Below, piece by piece: positions 1-8,116 of a DNA stretch of 28,748 bases. The stretch comes from CAJBIL01 sp044359525. GTDB lineage: Bacteria > Pseudomonadota > Gammaproteobacteria > Burkholderiales > Rhodocyclaceae. A model generated the notes under the pieces. That model had not been told where the DNA came from and made no database searches. It was given only the letters and a program-made list of their open reading frames with translations. Position numbers and translations under genes: made by a program. The stretch's first letter is position 1, and each line of letters opens with the position of its first letter. The DNA is taken from contig JBIKLY010000043.1 of assembly GCA_044359525.1 (NCBI GenBank), positions 1 to 28,748 of the forward strand, written 5' to 3'.

Positions 1-407
<407 letters not shown>

Positions 408-454
408 AGAAATATCTCCTGAATTCTGTGATGGATGTAGCGAACCGAAAGCGA

Positions 455-745
455 TTAAGCTTCGACGACGCCCATGATGTCTTCTTCACGCATGACCAGC
501 AGCTCTTCGCCATCGACCTTGACGGTCTGGCCCGAGTACTTGCCGAACAGGACGCGGTCGCCGACCTTGACGTCGAGCTTGCGCACTTCGCCGTTTTCGA
601 GGATCTTGCCTTTGCCGACGGCGAGGATTTCGCCCTGGTCAGGTTTTTCGGCGGCGGTATCGGGAATGACGATGCCGGAAGCGGTCTTGCGCTCATCTTC
701 GAGACGCTTGACGATTACGCGATCATGCAATGGACGAATTTTCAT
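455..745 (-). CDS. groES: Co-chaperonin GroES (10 kDa)
   Basis: Heptameric lid of the GroEL folding chamber, cytoplasmic. The 96-residue product has the family's normal length and its hallmarks: start MKIRPLHDRVIVKR, the mobile-loop region ERKTASGIVIPDTA that docks on GroEL, and the C-terminal EEDIMGVVEA. The start ATG (743-745) has AAGGAGA upstream, a near-ideal ribosome binding site. First gene of the groESL operon. Transcription is probably controlled doubly, by a sigma-32 type promoter and a HrcA/CIRCE operator located 76-131 bp upstream of the start codon. Nothing unusual in the coding sequence. Confidence 0.98.
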   Translation of the reverse strand: MKIRPLHDRVIVKRLEDERKTASGIVIPDTAAEKPDQGEILAVGKGKILENGEVRKLDVKVGDRVLFGKYSGQTVKVDGEELLVMREEDIMGVVEA

Positions 746-820
746 ACGGGTTCTCCTTGGGTTTTGGCGTAAGTGACTACTAACTCATCAGTGTTAGCCA
801 GGGTAGCGCAGACAGGACTG

Positions 821-847
821 TTAGCACTCAAAGCTGACGAGTGCTAA
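821..847 (-). promoter_or_regulatory. CIRCE operator (HrcA-binding inverted repeat)
   Basis: Arms TTAGCACTC (821-829) and GAGTGCTAA (839-847) form a perfect 9-bp inverted repeat with exactly 9 bp between them, identical to the CIRCE consensus. It lies between the groES start and the heat-shock promoter, where HrcA would block transcription initiation. HrcA itself is not in this window. Confidence 0.95.
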
Positions 848-876
848 TAATAGGGGCGCAGTGGCAATATTTCAAG
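848..876 (-). promoter_or_regulatory. Sigma-32 type heat-shock promoter of groESL
   Basis: On the minus strand a -35 element CTTGAAA (870-876, perfect match to the sigma-32 consensus) is followed after 13 bp by CCCCTATTA (848-856), close to the CCCCATnT -10 element. The predicted start point falls inside the adjacent CIRCE operator. Combined sigma-32 and HrcA control of groESL is known in several betaproteobacteria; here it is inferred from these matches. Confidence 0.85.
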
Positions 877-1002
877 ACGCACGGTGATAAAAAACCCATA
901 ACGACGCCACCATCCTCTGGGAATCTTCCCTCACGGCACGCTCAGCAGACCCAAGCCGCAATCGGCATAGCGCGCCAGAGCCGGCGCTGTTACGATCACG
1001 CC

Positions 1003-1278
1003 ATGGTCGTCACGAACCCTCAACGCGAAACGGCAATCGTCATCCGGCGGGATGGCCAGACAGCGGTCTTCGTCAAATTCAACGCCGGCAGGCTCACTTG
1101 CGAACGTCTCACCGAAATGCAGTTTCGCGAGCAATGGCACGCAACGGACTACGCGCTGAACGAGGCGCTTGAACGTTTCTTTGAGCACGCAGAGAACCAC
1201 GGTGCAACACAGGAAGCGCTCAAGGGGCTGCAGAAATTGCAGGCACGCGACAGCAGCGTGATCGCCAGCCTGTTCTGA
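1003..1278 (+). CDS. Small hypothetical protein (91 aa)
   Basis: Not recognised as a named family. The open frame extends upstream to 841, but that would place coding sequence over the groESL promoter, so the ATG at 1003 (MVVTNPQRETAIVI) is preferred. No strong Shine-Dalgarno is visible at this start. The product is a soluble, mildly acidic protein: an N-terminal beta-rich part (AIVIRRDGQTAVFVKFNAGRL) followed by a helical part with DYALNEALERFFEHA and a C-terminal helix ending DSSVIASLF. No signal peptide or membrane segment. It stands alone between the divergent groESL promoter and a terminator that it shares with the convergent actP gene. Confidence 0.6.
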   Translation: MVVTNPQRETAIVIRRDGQTAVFVKFNAGRLTCERLTEMQFREQWHATDYALNEALERFFEHAENHGATQEALKGLQKLQARDSSVIASLF

Positions 1279-1313
1279 CTGCGCAGCAATTCTGCAACAA
1301 CATAAGCAGCAGA

Positions 1314-1346
1314 TAAAAAAACGGCCCGGGAAACCCGGGCCGTTTT
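1314..1346. terminator. Bidirectional rho-independent terminator
   Basis: Stem ACGGCCCGGG (1321-1330) / CCCGGGCCGT (1334-1343), a perfect 10-bp GC-rich hairpin with an AAA loop. It is preceded by a run of A (1315-1320) and followed by TTTT. Read on the minus strand the T-run has at least six residues, so it best terminates actP (stop at 1382), and it can also end the small plus-strand gene. Confidence 0.9.
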
Positions 1347-1381
1347 GCCGTTGAACTGGCGGTGTAGCGTGTTGCTTGCTC

Positions 1382-3070
1382 TTAGTGACCGGATGCGCTG
1401 CTTGCGCCAAAACCGGTTTCCGAGCGAACCTTCTGTGCCGGGTAGAGCGAGCGCTCGAGTTGAGCCTGCTTGCTGTTGTCCATCTTCGAAACAAGGTAGA
1501 TGGTCAGGAAAGCAGCCGACATCGAGAACAGGCCAGGCGACGAGTAAGGGAACAGTGCCGAACCCTTCGGGTTCTTGAGCACAGCTTCCCACACCGAAGC
1601 GGAAACGATGGTCAGACCAACCGACGAGAACAGACCGACGAAACCGCCAGCCACTGCACCCTTGGTCGTACAATCTTTCCACAACACCGACATGAACAGC
1701 ACCGGGAAGTTGGCCGAACAGGCGATGGCGAAAGCCAGCATCACCATGTAAGCGACGTTTTCCTTCTCGAAGGCGATACCGAGGAACACAGCGATGATGC
1801 CGAGGCAGATCGTGGTGATCTTCGAAACGCGCAGTTCGTGAGCGGAGTCAGCTTGACCCTTGGTCCAGACAGTAGCGTACAGATCATGCGACACAGCCGA
1901 AGCACCCGACAACGTCAGACCGGCAACCACAGCCAGAATTGTGGCGAAAGCAACTGCCGAGATGAAGCCGAGGAAGACGTTACCGCCGACCGCGTTGGCC
2001 AGGTGGATAGCAGCCATGTTGCCGCCGCCCTTCAGACCCTTGGTCAGATCACCACCGACGTAGTAGGCAGCCGGATCCTGCGTGAGCAGAACAACCGCAC
2101 CAAAACCGATGATGAAGGTCAGGATGTAGAAGTAGCCGATCCAGGTCGTTGCCCAGCCCACCGATTTGCGTGCTTCTTTTGCACTCGGAACGGTGAAGAA
2201 GCGCATCAGGATGTGCGGCAGACCGGCCGTACCGAACATCAGCGTCATACCGACGGAGATGGCGGAGATCGGATCCTTGATCAGGGCACCAGGTCCCATG
2301 ATGGCATCGTGCTTGGCGTGGATTTCAACGGCCTTGGCAAACAGCATTTCAGGATTGAAGCTGAACTGCCAGAGCACCGCCAGCGCCATAAACGTAGCAC
2401 CGGTAAGCAGCATGACTGCCTTGATGATCTGCACCCAAGTGGTTGCCGTCATGCCGCCGAACAGCACGTAGCACATCATCAGCACGCCGACGATCATCAC
2501 CGCAACGTTGTATTCAAGACCGAACAGCACCTTGATCAGCTGACCGGCACCGACCATCTGCGCAATCATGTAGAAGCAGACGACAACCAGCGTACCCGAA
2601 GCGGCAAAAATGCGAATCGGGGTCTGGGCGAAGCGGTAGGCGGCGACGTCGGCGAAGGTGAACTTGCCGAGGTTACGCAGACGCTCTGCCATCAGGAAGG
2701 TGATCACCGGCCAGCCAACCAGCCAGCCGATCGAGAAGATCAGGCCGTCAAAACCGTTGGCGAACACCAGACCGGAAATACCGAGGAAGGACGCGGCAGA
2801 CATGTAGTCGCCGGCAATCGCCAGACCGTTCTGGAAACCGGTGATACCACCGCCGGCGGTGTAGAAGTCGGCAGCCGTCTTGGTCTTGCTGGCGGCCCAC
2901 TTGGTGATGAACAGGGTCATGACAACAAAGGCGCCGAACATGCCGATGGCGACCCAGTTGGTTTCCTGCTTGACGGTGTTGCCGAGATCGGCGCCGGCAG
3001 CCAGGGCTGCGCCCGCGACCAGCATGCCGAGCACGAGGCCCAGACCGTTACGTGTGAGTTTGGACATCAT
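1382..3070 (-). CDS. actP: Cation/acetate symporter ActP (SSS family)
   Basis: Inner-membrane sodium:solute symporter importing acetate and related short carboxylates. The 562-residue length is typical. An N-terminal leader-like hydrophobic segment (about 8-26, GLGLVLGMLVAGAALAAG) is followed by about 13 hydrophobic helices. ActP-type stretches visible include AADFYTAGGGITGFQNGLAIAGDYMSAASFLG (conserved first SSS signature region), GWLVGWPVITF and GLPHILMRFFTVP. Its start ATG overlaps the stop codon of yjcH by one base (TAATG) and AAGGAGG lies just upstream, so the two genes are translationally coupled. Transcription ends at the hairpin at 1321-1343. The phased repeats at 3457-3543 in front of the operon may be its regulatory sites. 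Confidence 0.95.
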   Translation of the reverse strand: MMSKLTRNGLGLVLGMLVAGAALAAGADLGNTVKQETNWVAIGMFGAFVVMTLFITKWAASKTKTAADFYTAGGGITGFQNGLAIAGDYMSAASFLGISGLVFANGFDGLIFSIGWLVGWPVITFLMAERLRNLGKFTFADVAAYRFAQTPIRIFAASGTLVVVCFYMIAQMVGAGQLIKVLFGLEYNVAVMIVGVLMMCYVLFGGMTATTWVQIIKAVMLLTGATFMALAVLWQFSFNPEMLFAKAVEIHAKHDAIMGPGALIKDPISAISVGMTLMFGTAGLPHILMRFFTVPSAKEARKSVGWATTWIGYFYILTFIIGFGAVVLLTQDPAAYYVGGDLTKGLKGGGNMAAIHLANAVGGNVFLGFISAVAFATILAVVAGLTLSGASAVSHDLYATVWTKGQADSAHELRVSKITTICLGIIAVFLGIAFEKENVAYMVMLAFAIACSANFPVLFMSVLWKDCTTKGAVAGGFVGLFSSVGLTIVSASVWEAVLKNPKGSALFPYSSPGLFSMSAAFLTIYLVSKMDNSKQAQLERSLYPAQKVRSETGFGASSASGH

Positions 3071-3384
3071 TATTTGCTTGCCTCCTTGATGATTTCGGCG
3101 TTCAGATCGTCGAATTCAGTGTTGGCACGGCGGACATAGATGTTGGTGATGAGAATCGTCAGAACGATCACGCCAACGCCCATCGGGATACCGATCGAGG
3201 TCACCATGCCAGCGCCGAGCTTCTGCGCCAGAAATTCCTTGTTGTAGGCAACCAGCAGGATGTAGCCGTAGTAAATGCACATCACAAGGATGGTCATGAT
3301 GATGCTGTAGGTGGAACGCATGTTCACCAGTTTTTCGTACTTAGGGTTGGCTGCTATACGCGCAACCATCTCTTCTTCTTTCAT
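3070..3384 (-). CDS. yjcH: DUF485 membrane protein YjcH, partner of ActP
   Basis: Small inner-membrane protein of the DUF485 family, regularly encoded directly upstream of actP; its exact role in acetate uptake is not settled. The chosen ATG at 3384 (MKEEEMVARIAANPKYEKL) gives 104 residues and follows a perfect AGGAGG. The open frame runs 12 codons further upstream, but without a ribosome binding site. Two membrane helices are evident (about 27-48 and 64-86), preceded by the family's conserved NPKYEKLVNMRSTYS stretch and followed by a cytoplasmic tail. One-base stop/start overlap with actP. Confidence 0.93.
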   Translation of the reverse strand: MKEEEMVARIAANPKYEKLVNMRSTYSIIMTILVMCIYYGYILLVAYNKEFLAQKLGAGMVTSIGIPMGVGVIVLTILITNIYVRRANTEFDDLNAEIIKEASK

Positions 3385-3456
3385 GTTGCCTCCTCGCAAA
3401 TGAACGGGTTGACGAGTCACTTTGCGTGACTACGGGAACCACAATAGCGCATTCAA

Positions 3457-3543
3457 CTTACGGCGCGCTTACACATTGGAAAATTTATTGTTCTAAAACA
3501 TAATCTTACGCGAGGCTGACGCATTCCTTAACGAATGCTTACG
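3457..3543. promoter_or_regulatory. Phased 11-bp direct repeats, candidate response-regulator boxes
   Basis: Hexamers CTTACG (3457) and CTTACA (3468) are 11 bp apart. A second cluster has CTTACG (3505), CTGACG (3516), CTTAAC (3527) and CTTACG (3538), each exactly 11 bp from the next. Direct hexamer repeats with a 5-bp spacer are the form bound by OmpR-family regulators of the PmrA/QseB type (CTTAA-like half-sites). The position between the regulator gene and yjcH-actP suggests autoregulation and/or control of acetate uptake. This is inference from pattern and position. Confidence 0.5.
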
Positions 3544-3618
3544 GCCGCCGTTGCAAGGCGCCCCGCAGCGCACAGACACGCCTGTCAAAATGGCGCAGGA
3601 AGCAATCACTGTCTGCAT

Positions 3619-3646
3619 TTGCGATGCACCGGTCGGCGGGTACAAT
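3619..3646 (+). promoter_or_regulatory. Candidate sigma-70 promoter for the two-component operon
   Basis: TTGCGA (3619-3624) and TACAAT (3641-3646) are separated by 16 bp, with 4/6 and 5/6 matches to the -35 and -10 consensus. It lies about 85 bp upstream of the response-regulator start codon and downstream of the phased repeats. Confidence 0.4.
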
Positions 3647-3730
3647 CCTGAATGGATCGACCGCAACTGCGGGGTTTCGCAAATCCTGCGACAAGGTTTT
3701 CGATTTTTTTGTTGGCGATTGAGGTAGCTC

Positions 3731-4414
3731 ATGCTGGTACTGTTAGTTGAAGACGACCCGGAATTATCTGACGGCATTGCCGCCTTTCTTACCGGACAAG
3801 GCGATACGGTCGTGGTCGAATCCAATGGAATGGCGGCCGACCGCCTGTTGCAGGATCGCAAGTTTGATTTTGCCCTGGTCGATGTCGGGCTGCCCGGGCT
3901 CAGTGGCTATGAGATCGTGCGACGCATCCGGGAACGTCGCCAGTTGCTGCCGGTCATCATGATTACCGCACGCGACGCGCTCGACGACCGCATCTACGGC
4001 CTCGATCTGGGTGCCGACGATTACCTGGCAAAACCCTTCGAGCTGGCCGAGCTGACCGCGCGTATGCGCGCGATCATTCGCCGTGGCGCCAGCGCGGTAA
4101 CACACCGCATCAGTTTTGGCCCACTGTCGATTGACATGGACGGTCGCCACGCCTCACTGGCAGACCAGCCGCTGATCCTTTCCAGCCGGGAATGGGACCT
4201 GCTCACCGTGCTGACCGAAGCCGATGGCCGTACCGTTCCTAAAGAACGCCTGCAAGCCGACAGCAGTGTTAACGCCCTCGAAGTGTACGTCAGCCGCCTG
4301 CGTCGGCGTCTTGAGCCCGCGGGACTCAACATCCGCACGGTGCGCGGCTTCGGCTACCGGCTGGAGACGGCCAACAGCGTCGCAGACAAGACGCGACCTG
4401 ATGCCAACGACTAG
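3731..4414 (+). CDS. OmpR-family response regulator (QseB/TctD-like)
   Basis: Cytoplasmic DNA-binding regulator of a two-component system. The receiver domain covers about residues 1-115, with acidic pocket EDD (7-9), phospho-acceptor Asp51 (ALVDVGLPG), switch Thr79 and Lys101 (LAKPFE). A winged-helix effector domain (about 125-218) ends with the typical VYVSRLRRRLE and IRTVRGFGYRLE. The linker between the KERL helix and the recognition helix (KERLQADSSVNALEVY) is about eight residues shorter than usual, lacking the common LYG-type loop. A GAGGTAG ribosome site precedes the ATG. The gene overlaps the kinase gene by 14 nt, so they are cotranscribed and coupled. Homology cannot separate a QseB, PmrA or TctD orthologue here. 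Confidence 0.92.
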   Translation: MLVLLVEDDPELSDGIAAFLTGQGDTVVVESNGMAADRLLQDRKFDFALVDVGLPGLSGYEIVRRIRERRQLLPVIMITARDALDDRIYGLDLGADDYLAKPFELAELTARMRAIIRRGASAVTHRISFGPLSIDMDGRHASLADQPLILSSREWDLLTVLTEADGRTVPKERLQADSSVNALEVYVSRLRRRLEPAGLNIRTVRGFGYRLETANSVADKTRPDAND

Positions 4415-5915
4415 GCCGTCTGATACGACGGCTGGCACCAGTACCATAGAAACAACGGCTGGCACTAGCCTCCGGCGGAGCTTGCTGGCGGCCCTGGTGG
4501 CGCCTATCCTCGTGGCGCTGCTGGCAGGCGGTGTATTCGGCTACCGGGCAGCAGAAAAAGTGGTTAGCGCCGCTTATGACCAGAACTTGCTGAATCTCGC
4601 CAACGGCATCGCCAACCGCGCGCGGCTCGAAAACGGTGACATCACGATCGCCCTGAGTACCGAAGAAGAATCGCTGCTGCGTACGGACACCGTTGACCAC
4701 ATCTACTTCCGGGTGCGCGATGACTCAGGCCGCATCATCGTCGGCGATGCCGACCTGCCGCCGCCCGAACTGCCGACTCATGATATTCCGCCGCACTTTT
4801 CGGAATTACCGCAGCCGGAGATTCTGACCCGCACACCCCGAATTTACTCGACAGGACCGCAACACTATTATTTCGAAGGCTACTATCGCGGCGAAACGAT
4901 CCGCGGCGTACGTTTTCACCCGGTGCTGGAAGAGCATGGTTTTTACGTCACTGTCGCCGAAACACTGGGCAAGCGCAACGAGGCCATCCGTGACTTGCTG
5001 CTTGGCTTCGGCGTTGCGGTTCTGCTGGTCCTGGCGGCATTCGGCGCCGTCGTGCACTACGGCATCCCCTCCGGACTGGCATCGTTACGCGACCTGGAAG
5101 AAGAACTCGCCGGTCGTTCGGGGCAGGATCTCGCACCGGTCGACTTGACTGATGTCCCGCTTGAAATCCGCGAGGTGGTCCGCGCGCTCAACGCGCTGCT
5201 CATGCGTTTGCGCGAAGCCAATGCGGTACAAAGGGAATTCCTGCAGGATGCCGCACACCAACTGCGCACCCCGCTTGCCGGCCTGCAAGTCCAGATCGAA
5301 CTAATGCACAGCGGACAAAACGACCAGACGGCGTCGAGAAATTTGCGCAAATCGGTCACCCGCGTAACACGCCTGGCCAACCAGCTGTTGGCACTGGCCA
5401 GAGCCGAAGCAGGCCACCATCTGATAGCCAATGCCTCGACGGTCGATCTGGCTGAAATCATCGACGACATGCTCGAAGAATGGCTGCGCATCGCCGACGA
5501 AAAAAATATCGACTTTGGCGTGCAACGCGACGCATCGACCATCACCGGCGACCCGACGCTACTCAGAGAACTGATTTCCAACCTGGTCGACAACGCGCTC
5601 AAATACACCCCGGCAGGCGGCCAGGTTACCTTGCGCTGCGCGCGCGTTGGCGAGGTGCTGGAAATTGATGTCAGCGATGACGGGCAAGGCATCCCGGAAA
5701 GTGAACGGGAACGGGTTTTCGAGCGCTTTCACCGACTGCCGAACGCCATGGCCAGCGGCAGTGGCCTGGGCTTGCCGATCGCCCGTGAGATTGTTGCCGG
5801 ACACCAGGGATCAATCGTCATCACAGACGGCACCGACGGCAAAGGCACCTGCATCCAGGTGCGCTTGCCATTCAAGCAATCAGACGCCCGGACACCTGCT
5901 GCAACGCGACATTGA
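4401..5915 (+). CDS. Sensor histidine kinase (TctE/QseC-like)
   Basis: Inner-membrane kinase partner of the preceding response regulator. ATG 4401 is chosen because it overlaps the regulator stop by 14 nt; the frame is open further upstream, but that part lies inside the regulator gene. Domains: short cytosolic N-terminus, TM1 about 28-48, a periplasmic 2CSK_N-like sensor region up to about 195, TM2 (LLLGFGVAVLLVLAAFGAVVHYG), HAMP-like linker, H-box with His286 (AAHQLRTPLAGL), then ATPase motifs N (LISNLVDNALKYTP), G1 (DDGQGIPESE) and G2 (GSGLGLPIARE). The N-terminal tail contains a 27-nt-period duplication giving TTAGTS twice (4425-4441 and 4452-4468). The 3' end overlaps the convergent PilZ-STAS gene by 44 nt. 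The ligand is unknown; tricarboxylate-type signals are suggested only by family resemblance. Confidence 0.92.
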   Translation: MPTTRPSDTTAGTSTIETTAGTSLRRSLLAALVAPILVALLAGGVFGYRAAEKVVSAAYDQNLLNLANGIANRARLENGDITIALSTEEESLLRTDTVDHIYFRVRDDSGRIIVGDADLPPPELPTHDIPPHFSELPQPEILTRTPRIYSTGPQHYYFEGYYRGETIRGVRFHPVLEEHGFYVTVAETLGKRNEAIRDLLLGFGVAVLLVLAAFGAVVHYGIPSGLASLRDLEEELAGRSGQDLAPVDLTDVPLEIREVVRALNALLMRLREANAVQREFLQDAAHQLRTPLAGLQVQIELMHSGQNDQTASRNLRKSVTRVTRLANQLLALARAEAGHHLIANASTVDLAEIIDDMLEEWLRIADEKNIDFGVQRDASTITGDPTLLRELISNLVDNALKYTPAGGQVTLRCARVGEVLEIDVSDDGQGIPESERERVFERFHRLPNAMASGSGLGLPIAREIVAGHQGSIVITDGTDGKGTCIQVRLPFKQSDARTPAATRH

Positions 5916-6453
5916 CGCAATGCGAACGGCCACCGAGCTTGACGTCGTACTGTTCCAGAGCGAGCAGACACAACGCGAGGCCGCTGCTATCGACATCAGT
6001 CACTTCGGAGAGATCAAGCTCAGCTACGCCGCCCTTGGTCAGACCGTACATAAAATCAACGCCCAGCCCATTGTTAAGACCACCAACAATACGCATCACC
6101 TTGCGCCCCTGCAGATCATGAATACTCAGCAAGGAAGCTTTCCCGGAAGCAAGCGCGCTGTCGATCGCGCCCTGAATCAATATTTCACTGATCGGGCCGG
6201 CATGGAAACGGGCGCTATAAACCTCGCCCACCTTGCTCACCACGATGGCCGGCATATCGATCAACGGTGAGCCGAAAACCGAGAATTCACAGCCAAAAAC
6301 TTCGCCGACCCGGAGCGGCACGCTTGCCGTCAGCATCAAGCCGCCAAGCGAAAGGTTCTGTAACTCCCCACTGCCGCTCCGCCCGCTCTGACCCACCCTG
6401 ATCGATGGGGGCTGGTTGAAACGGATTCGCTGATGACGGCGCTGTTCGCTCAT
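5872..6453 (-). CDS. PilZ-STAS fusion protein, putative c-di-GMP effector
   Basis: 193-residue cytoplasmic protein with two recognisable parts. The N-terminal PilZ domain (about 1-95) has the c-di-GMP-binding RRHQR motif (residues 5-9) and NLSLGG, a variant of (D/N)xSxxG. The C-terminal STAS domain has LDLSEVTDVDSSGLAL, where Ser156 sits at the position phosphorylated in SpoIIAA-type antagonists. The ATG at 6453 is preferred; the frame is open to a TTG at 6471, and neither start has a clear Shine-Dalgarno. It is convergent with the kinase gene (44-nt overlap) and divergent from dacB. A role joining c-di-GMP to partner switching is inferred from the domains alone. Confidence 0.82.
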   Translation of the reverse strand: MSEQRRHQRIRFNQPPSIRVGQSGRSGSGELQNLSLGGLMLTASVPLRVGEVFGCEFSVFGSPLIDMPAIVVSKVGEVYSARFHAGPISEILIQGAIDSALASGKASLLSIHDLQGRKVMRIVGGLNNGLGVDFMYGLTKGGVAELDLSEVTDVDSSGLALCLLALEQYDVKLGGRSHCVNVALQQVSGRLIA

Positions 6454-6516
6454 AATGCTTTTAACTGACAATCGTTGATCGGTTGGATTTTTTTATACTA
6501 CCAACTTCACCGGACC

Positions 6517-7956
6517 ATGACGCAAATAATTCCCGCTGGCATTCCCCGCAACAAGCAGAGTCGACGCATGTTATTGCCCGCATTTTTTTCGCTGTTGCTG
6601 TGCGGCACGCCGTTGGCGGTCGCCGCAACACTACCGCCCGAAGTAAGTGCTGCGCTGAAAGAGGCGGGCATTGCGCAACGCAGTGTCGCCATCGTTGTAC
6701 AGGGGGTCGATGCGGAACAGCCTCTGATCAGCCACAACGTGAAGCAGGCAATGAACCCGGCGTCGGCGATGAAACTGGTCACCACCTACGCCGCCCTTGA
6801 AGTACTTGGCCCGGCCTACACCTGGCGCACCGCTGCCCTGAGCGACAGCCCCCCCGTTGCCGGCCGGCTCAACGGTAGCCTTTTTCTGCGCGGCAGTGGC
6901 GATCCACGGCTGGCGCTGGAACAATTCTGGCTGTTGCTGCGCCAGTTACGCGCACGCGGCATCAGCGAAATTACCGGCGATCTGGTGCTCGACCGTAGCG
7001 CCTTCGCGCTGCCGCCGCACGACCCGGCGGAATTCGATAACGAACCGCTGCGCCCCTACAACGCCGGGCCGGACGCGCTACTGGTCAATCTCAAAAGCCT
7101 GCGCCTGACACTGCAGCCCGACGAGGCAAAAAGAGCCGTGACGGTAATCAGCGAAACGCCAGACGAAGGGCTGCGCATCAATAATCGACTGACCCTCGGC
7201 AACGAAGCCTGCGGCGACTGGCGAGAAAAGCTGAAAGTGGCGGCCAATGGCGACACCATCGAGCTGAACGGCAGCCTGGCCGCTGCCTGCGGCGAAAAAG
7301 CGCTGCACCTCTCGCCTTGGCCGGCCGACGTACAAGTCGAACGGATGTTCCGCACCCTCTGGCGCGAACTGGGCGGCAGCCTGCGCGGACAGGTGCGCGA
7401 GGGGAAAACGCCGGATGGAGCCCGCCTGCTTGCGGCGCAGGACTCCCCTGCCCTCGGCGAGATCGTGCGCGAGATCAACAAGTACAGCAACAATGTGATG
7501 GCGCGACAACTTTTTCTGACCCTGGCGGCAGAACGCCCGGCCACGCCGGACAGTGCACGGCGTCGTATCAAGACATGGCTCGATGAAAAAAACCTGAAGT
7601 TGCCGGAACTGGTACTCGATAACGGCTCCGGCCTGTCACGCAGCGAACGTATCTCGGCCGAAGGCTTGAGCCAGTTGTTGCTTGCCGCCTGGCAAAGCCC
7701 GGTGATGCCCGAGTTGATGTCGTCGCTGCCGCTTGCCGGCGTCGACGGCACGCTGAAAAAACGCTTGGGCAACAGCTCGGCCAGCGGCCGCGCCCACCTG
7801 AAAACTGGCTATCTCGAGGGTGTGCGGGCGATTGCCGGTTACGTGCTCGATGCCAGCGGCAAACGCTGGGTAGTCGTCTGCCTGATCAATGACCCGCGCG
7901 CCCGGCTCGGTAAGCCGGCAATCGACGCACTGCTGCGCTCGGTGGCGGAACGCTGA
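6517..7956 (+). CDS. dacB: D-alanyl-D-alanine carboxypeptidase/endopeptidase (PBP4, DacB-like)
   Basis: Periplasmic class C penicillin-binding protein that trims or cleaves peptidoglycan peptide cross-links. From the ATG at 6517 (479 residues) the signal peptide is around residues 17-36 (MLLPAFFSLLLCGTPLAVAA). The active-site triad motifs are all present: SxxK as SAMK (Ser83, Lys86), SxN within YSNNVMARQLF, and KTG in HLKTGYLEG. The long insertion between SxxK and SxN is typical of PBP4. The ATG at 6568 (MLLPAFFSL) is an equally good start for the signal peptide; neither has a strong ribosome site. Single gene, divergent from the PilZ-STAS gene. Confidence 0.93.
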   Translation: MTQIIPAGIPRNKQSRRMLLPAFFSLLLCGTPLAVAATLPPEVSAALKEAGIAQRSVAIVVQGVDAEQPLISHNVKQAMNPASAMKLVTTYAALEVLGPAYTWRTAALSDSPPVAGRLNGSLFLRGSGDPRLALEQFWLLLRQLRARGISEITGDLVLDRSAFALPPHDPAEFDNEPLRPYNAGPDALLVNLKSLRLTLQPDEAKRAVTVISETPDEGLRINNRLTLGNEACGDWREKLKVAANGDTIELNGSLAAACGEKALHLSPWPADVQVERMFRTLWRELGGSLRGQVREGKTPDGARLLAAQDSPALGEIVREINKYSNNVMARQLFLTLAAERPATPDSARRRIKTWLDEKNLKLPELVLDNGSGLSRSERISAEGLSQLLLAAWQSPVMPELMSSLPLAGVDGTLKKRLGNSSASGRAHLKTGYLEGVRAIAGYVLDASGKRWVVVCLINDPRARLGKPAIDALLRSVAER

Positions 7957-8046
7957 TAAACGTATCCACCCCCTTCGGGCGGGCTTCGCGCAGAGGATCA
8001 TCAAGAACAAACTGGGGAGAGACTACGGTTAGCCGGGCTAAATGGC

Positions 8047-8116
8047 CTGCAACCCGCATGGATAGGCGTTCTACACCAAGCAATTAGCGCAAACCGCCTA
8101 TCCATGCGGGTTGCAG
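8047..8116. repeat. Perfect 22-bp inverted repeat (hairpin element)
   Basis: Arms 8047-8068 and 8095-8116 are exact reverse complements over 22 bp (left arm begins CTGCAACCCGC), with a 26-nt loop. A second, outer pair GGGCT (8035-8039) / AGCCC (8134-8138) suggests the element may be about 105 bp long. It lies in the 234-bp gap between dacB and the convergent vapC gene. There is no T-run after either arm, so it is not a standard terminator. It is probably a repetitive extragenic palindrome or miniature mobile element. Confidence 0.75.

Larger units (their letters stand above)
3385..3730. other. Divergent intergenic region between yjcH-actP and the two-component operon
   Basis: No gene is supported here. 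The region holds a 6-bp inverted repeat AGTCAC/GTGACT (3415-3431) close to the yjcH start, the phased CTTACG-type repeats (3457-3543), the inverted repeat GCATTC/GAATGC (3521-3538) embedded in them, and a candidate sigma-70 promoter (3619-3646) for the response regulator. A short open frame on the minus strand at 3493-3861 lies largely antisense to the response regulator and has no family features. Confidence 0.7.

Noticed and set aside
841..1002. Upstream extension of the small gene after groES
   Set aside because: It would start inside the CIRCE and sigma-32 promoter region and adds a sequence without protein-like features; ATG 1003 is more plausible.
1376..3139. Long plus-strand open frame (587 codons) antisense to actP
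   Set aside because: Its translation is rich in His, Arg, Gln and Asp without family motifs, a common artefact opposite high-GC membrane protein genes; actP on the other strand has clear SSS signatures and good ribosome sites.
8047..8116. Integron attC site
   Set aside because: The arms are long inverted repeats, but the RYYYAAC/GTTRRRY core sites and the bulged-stem layout of attC are not present.
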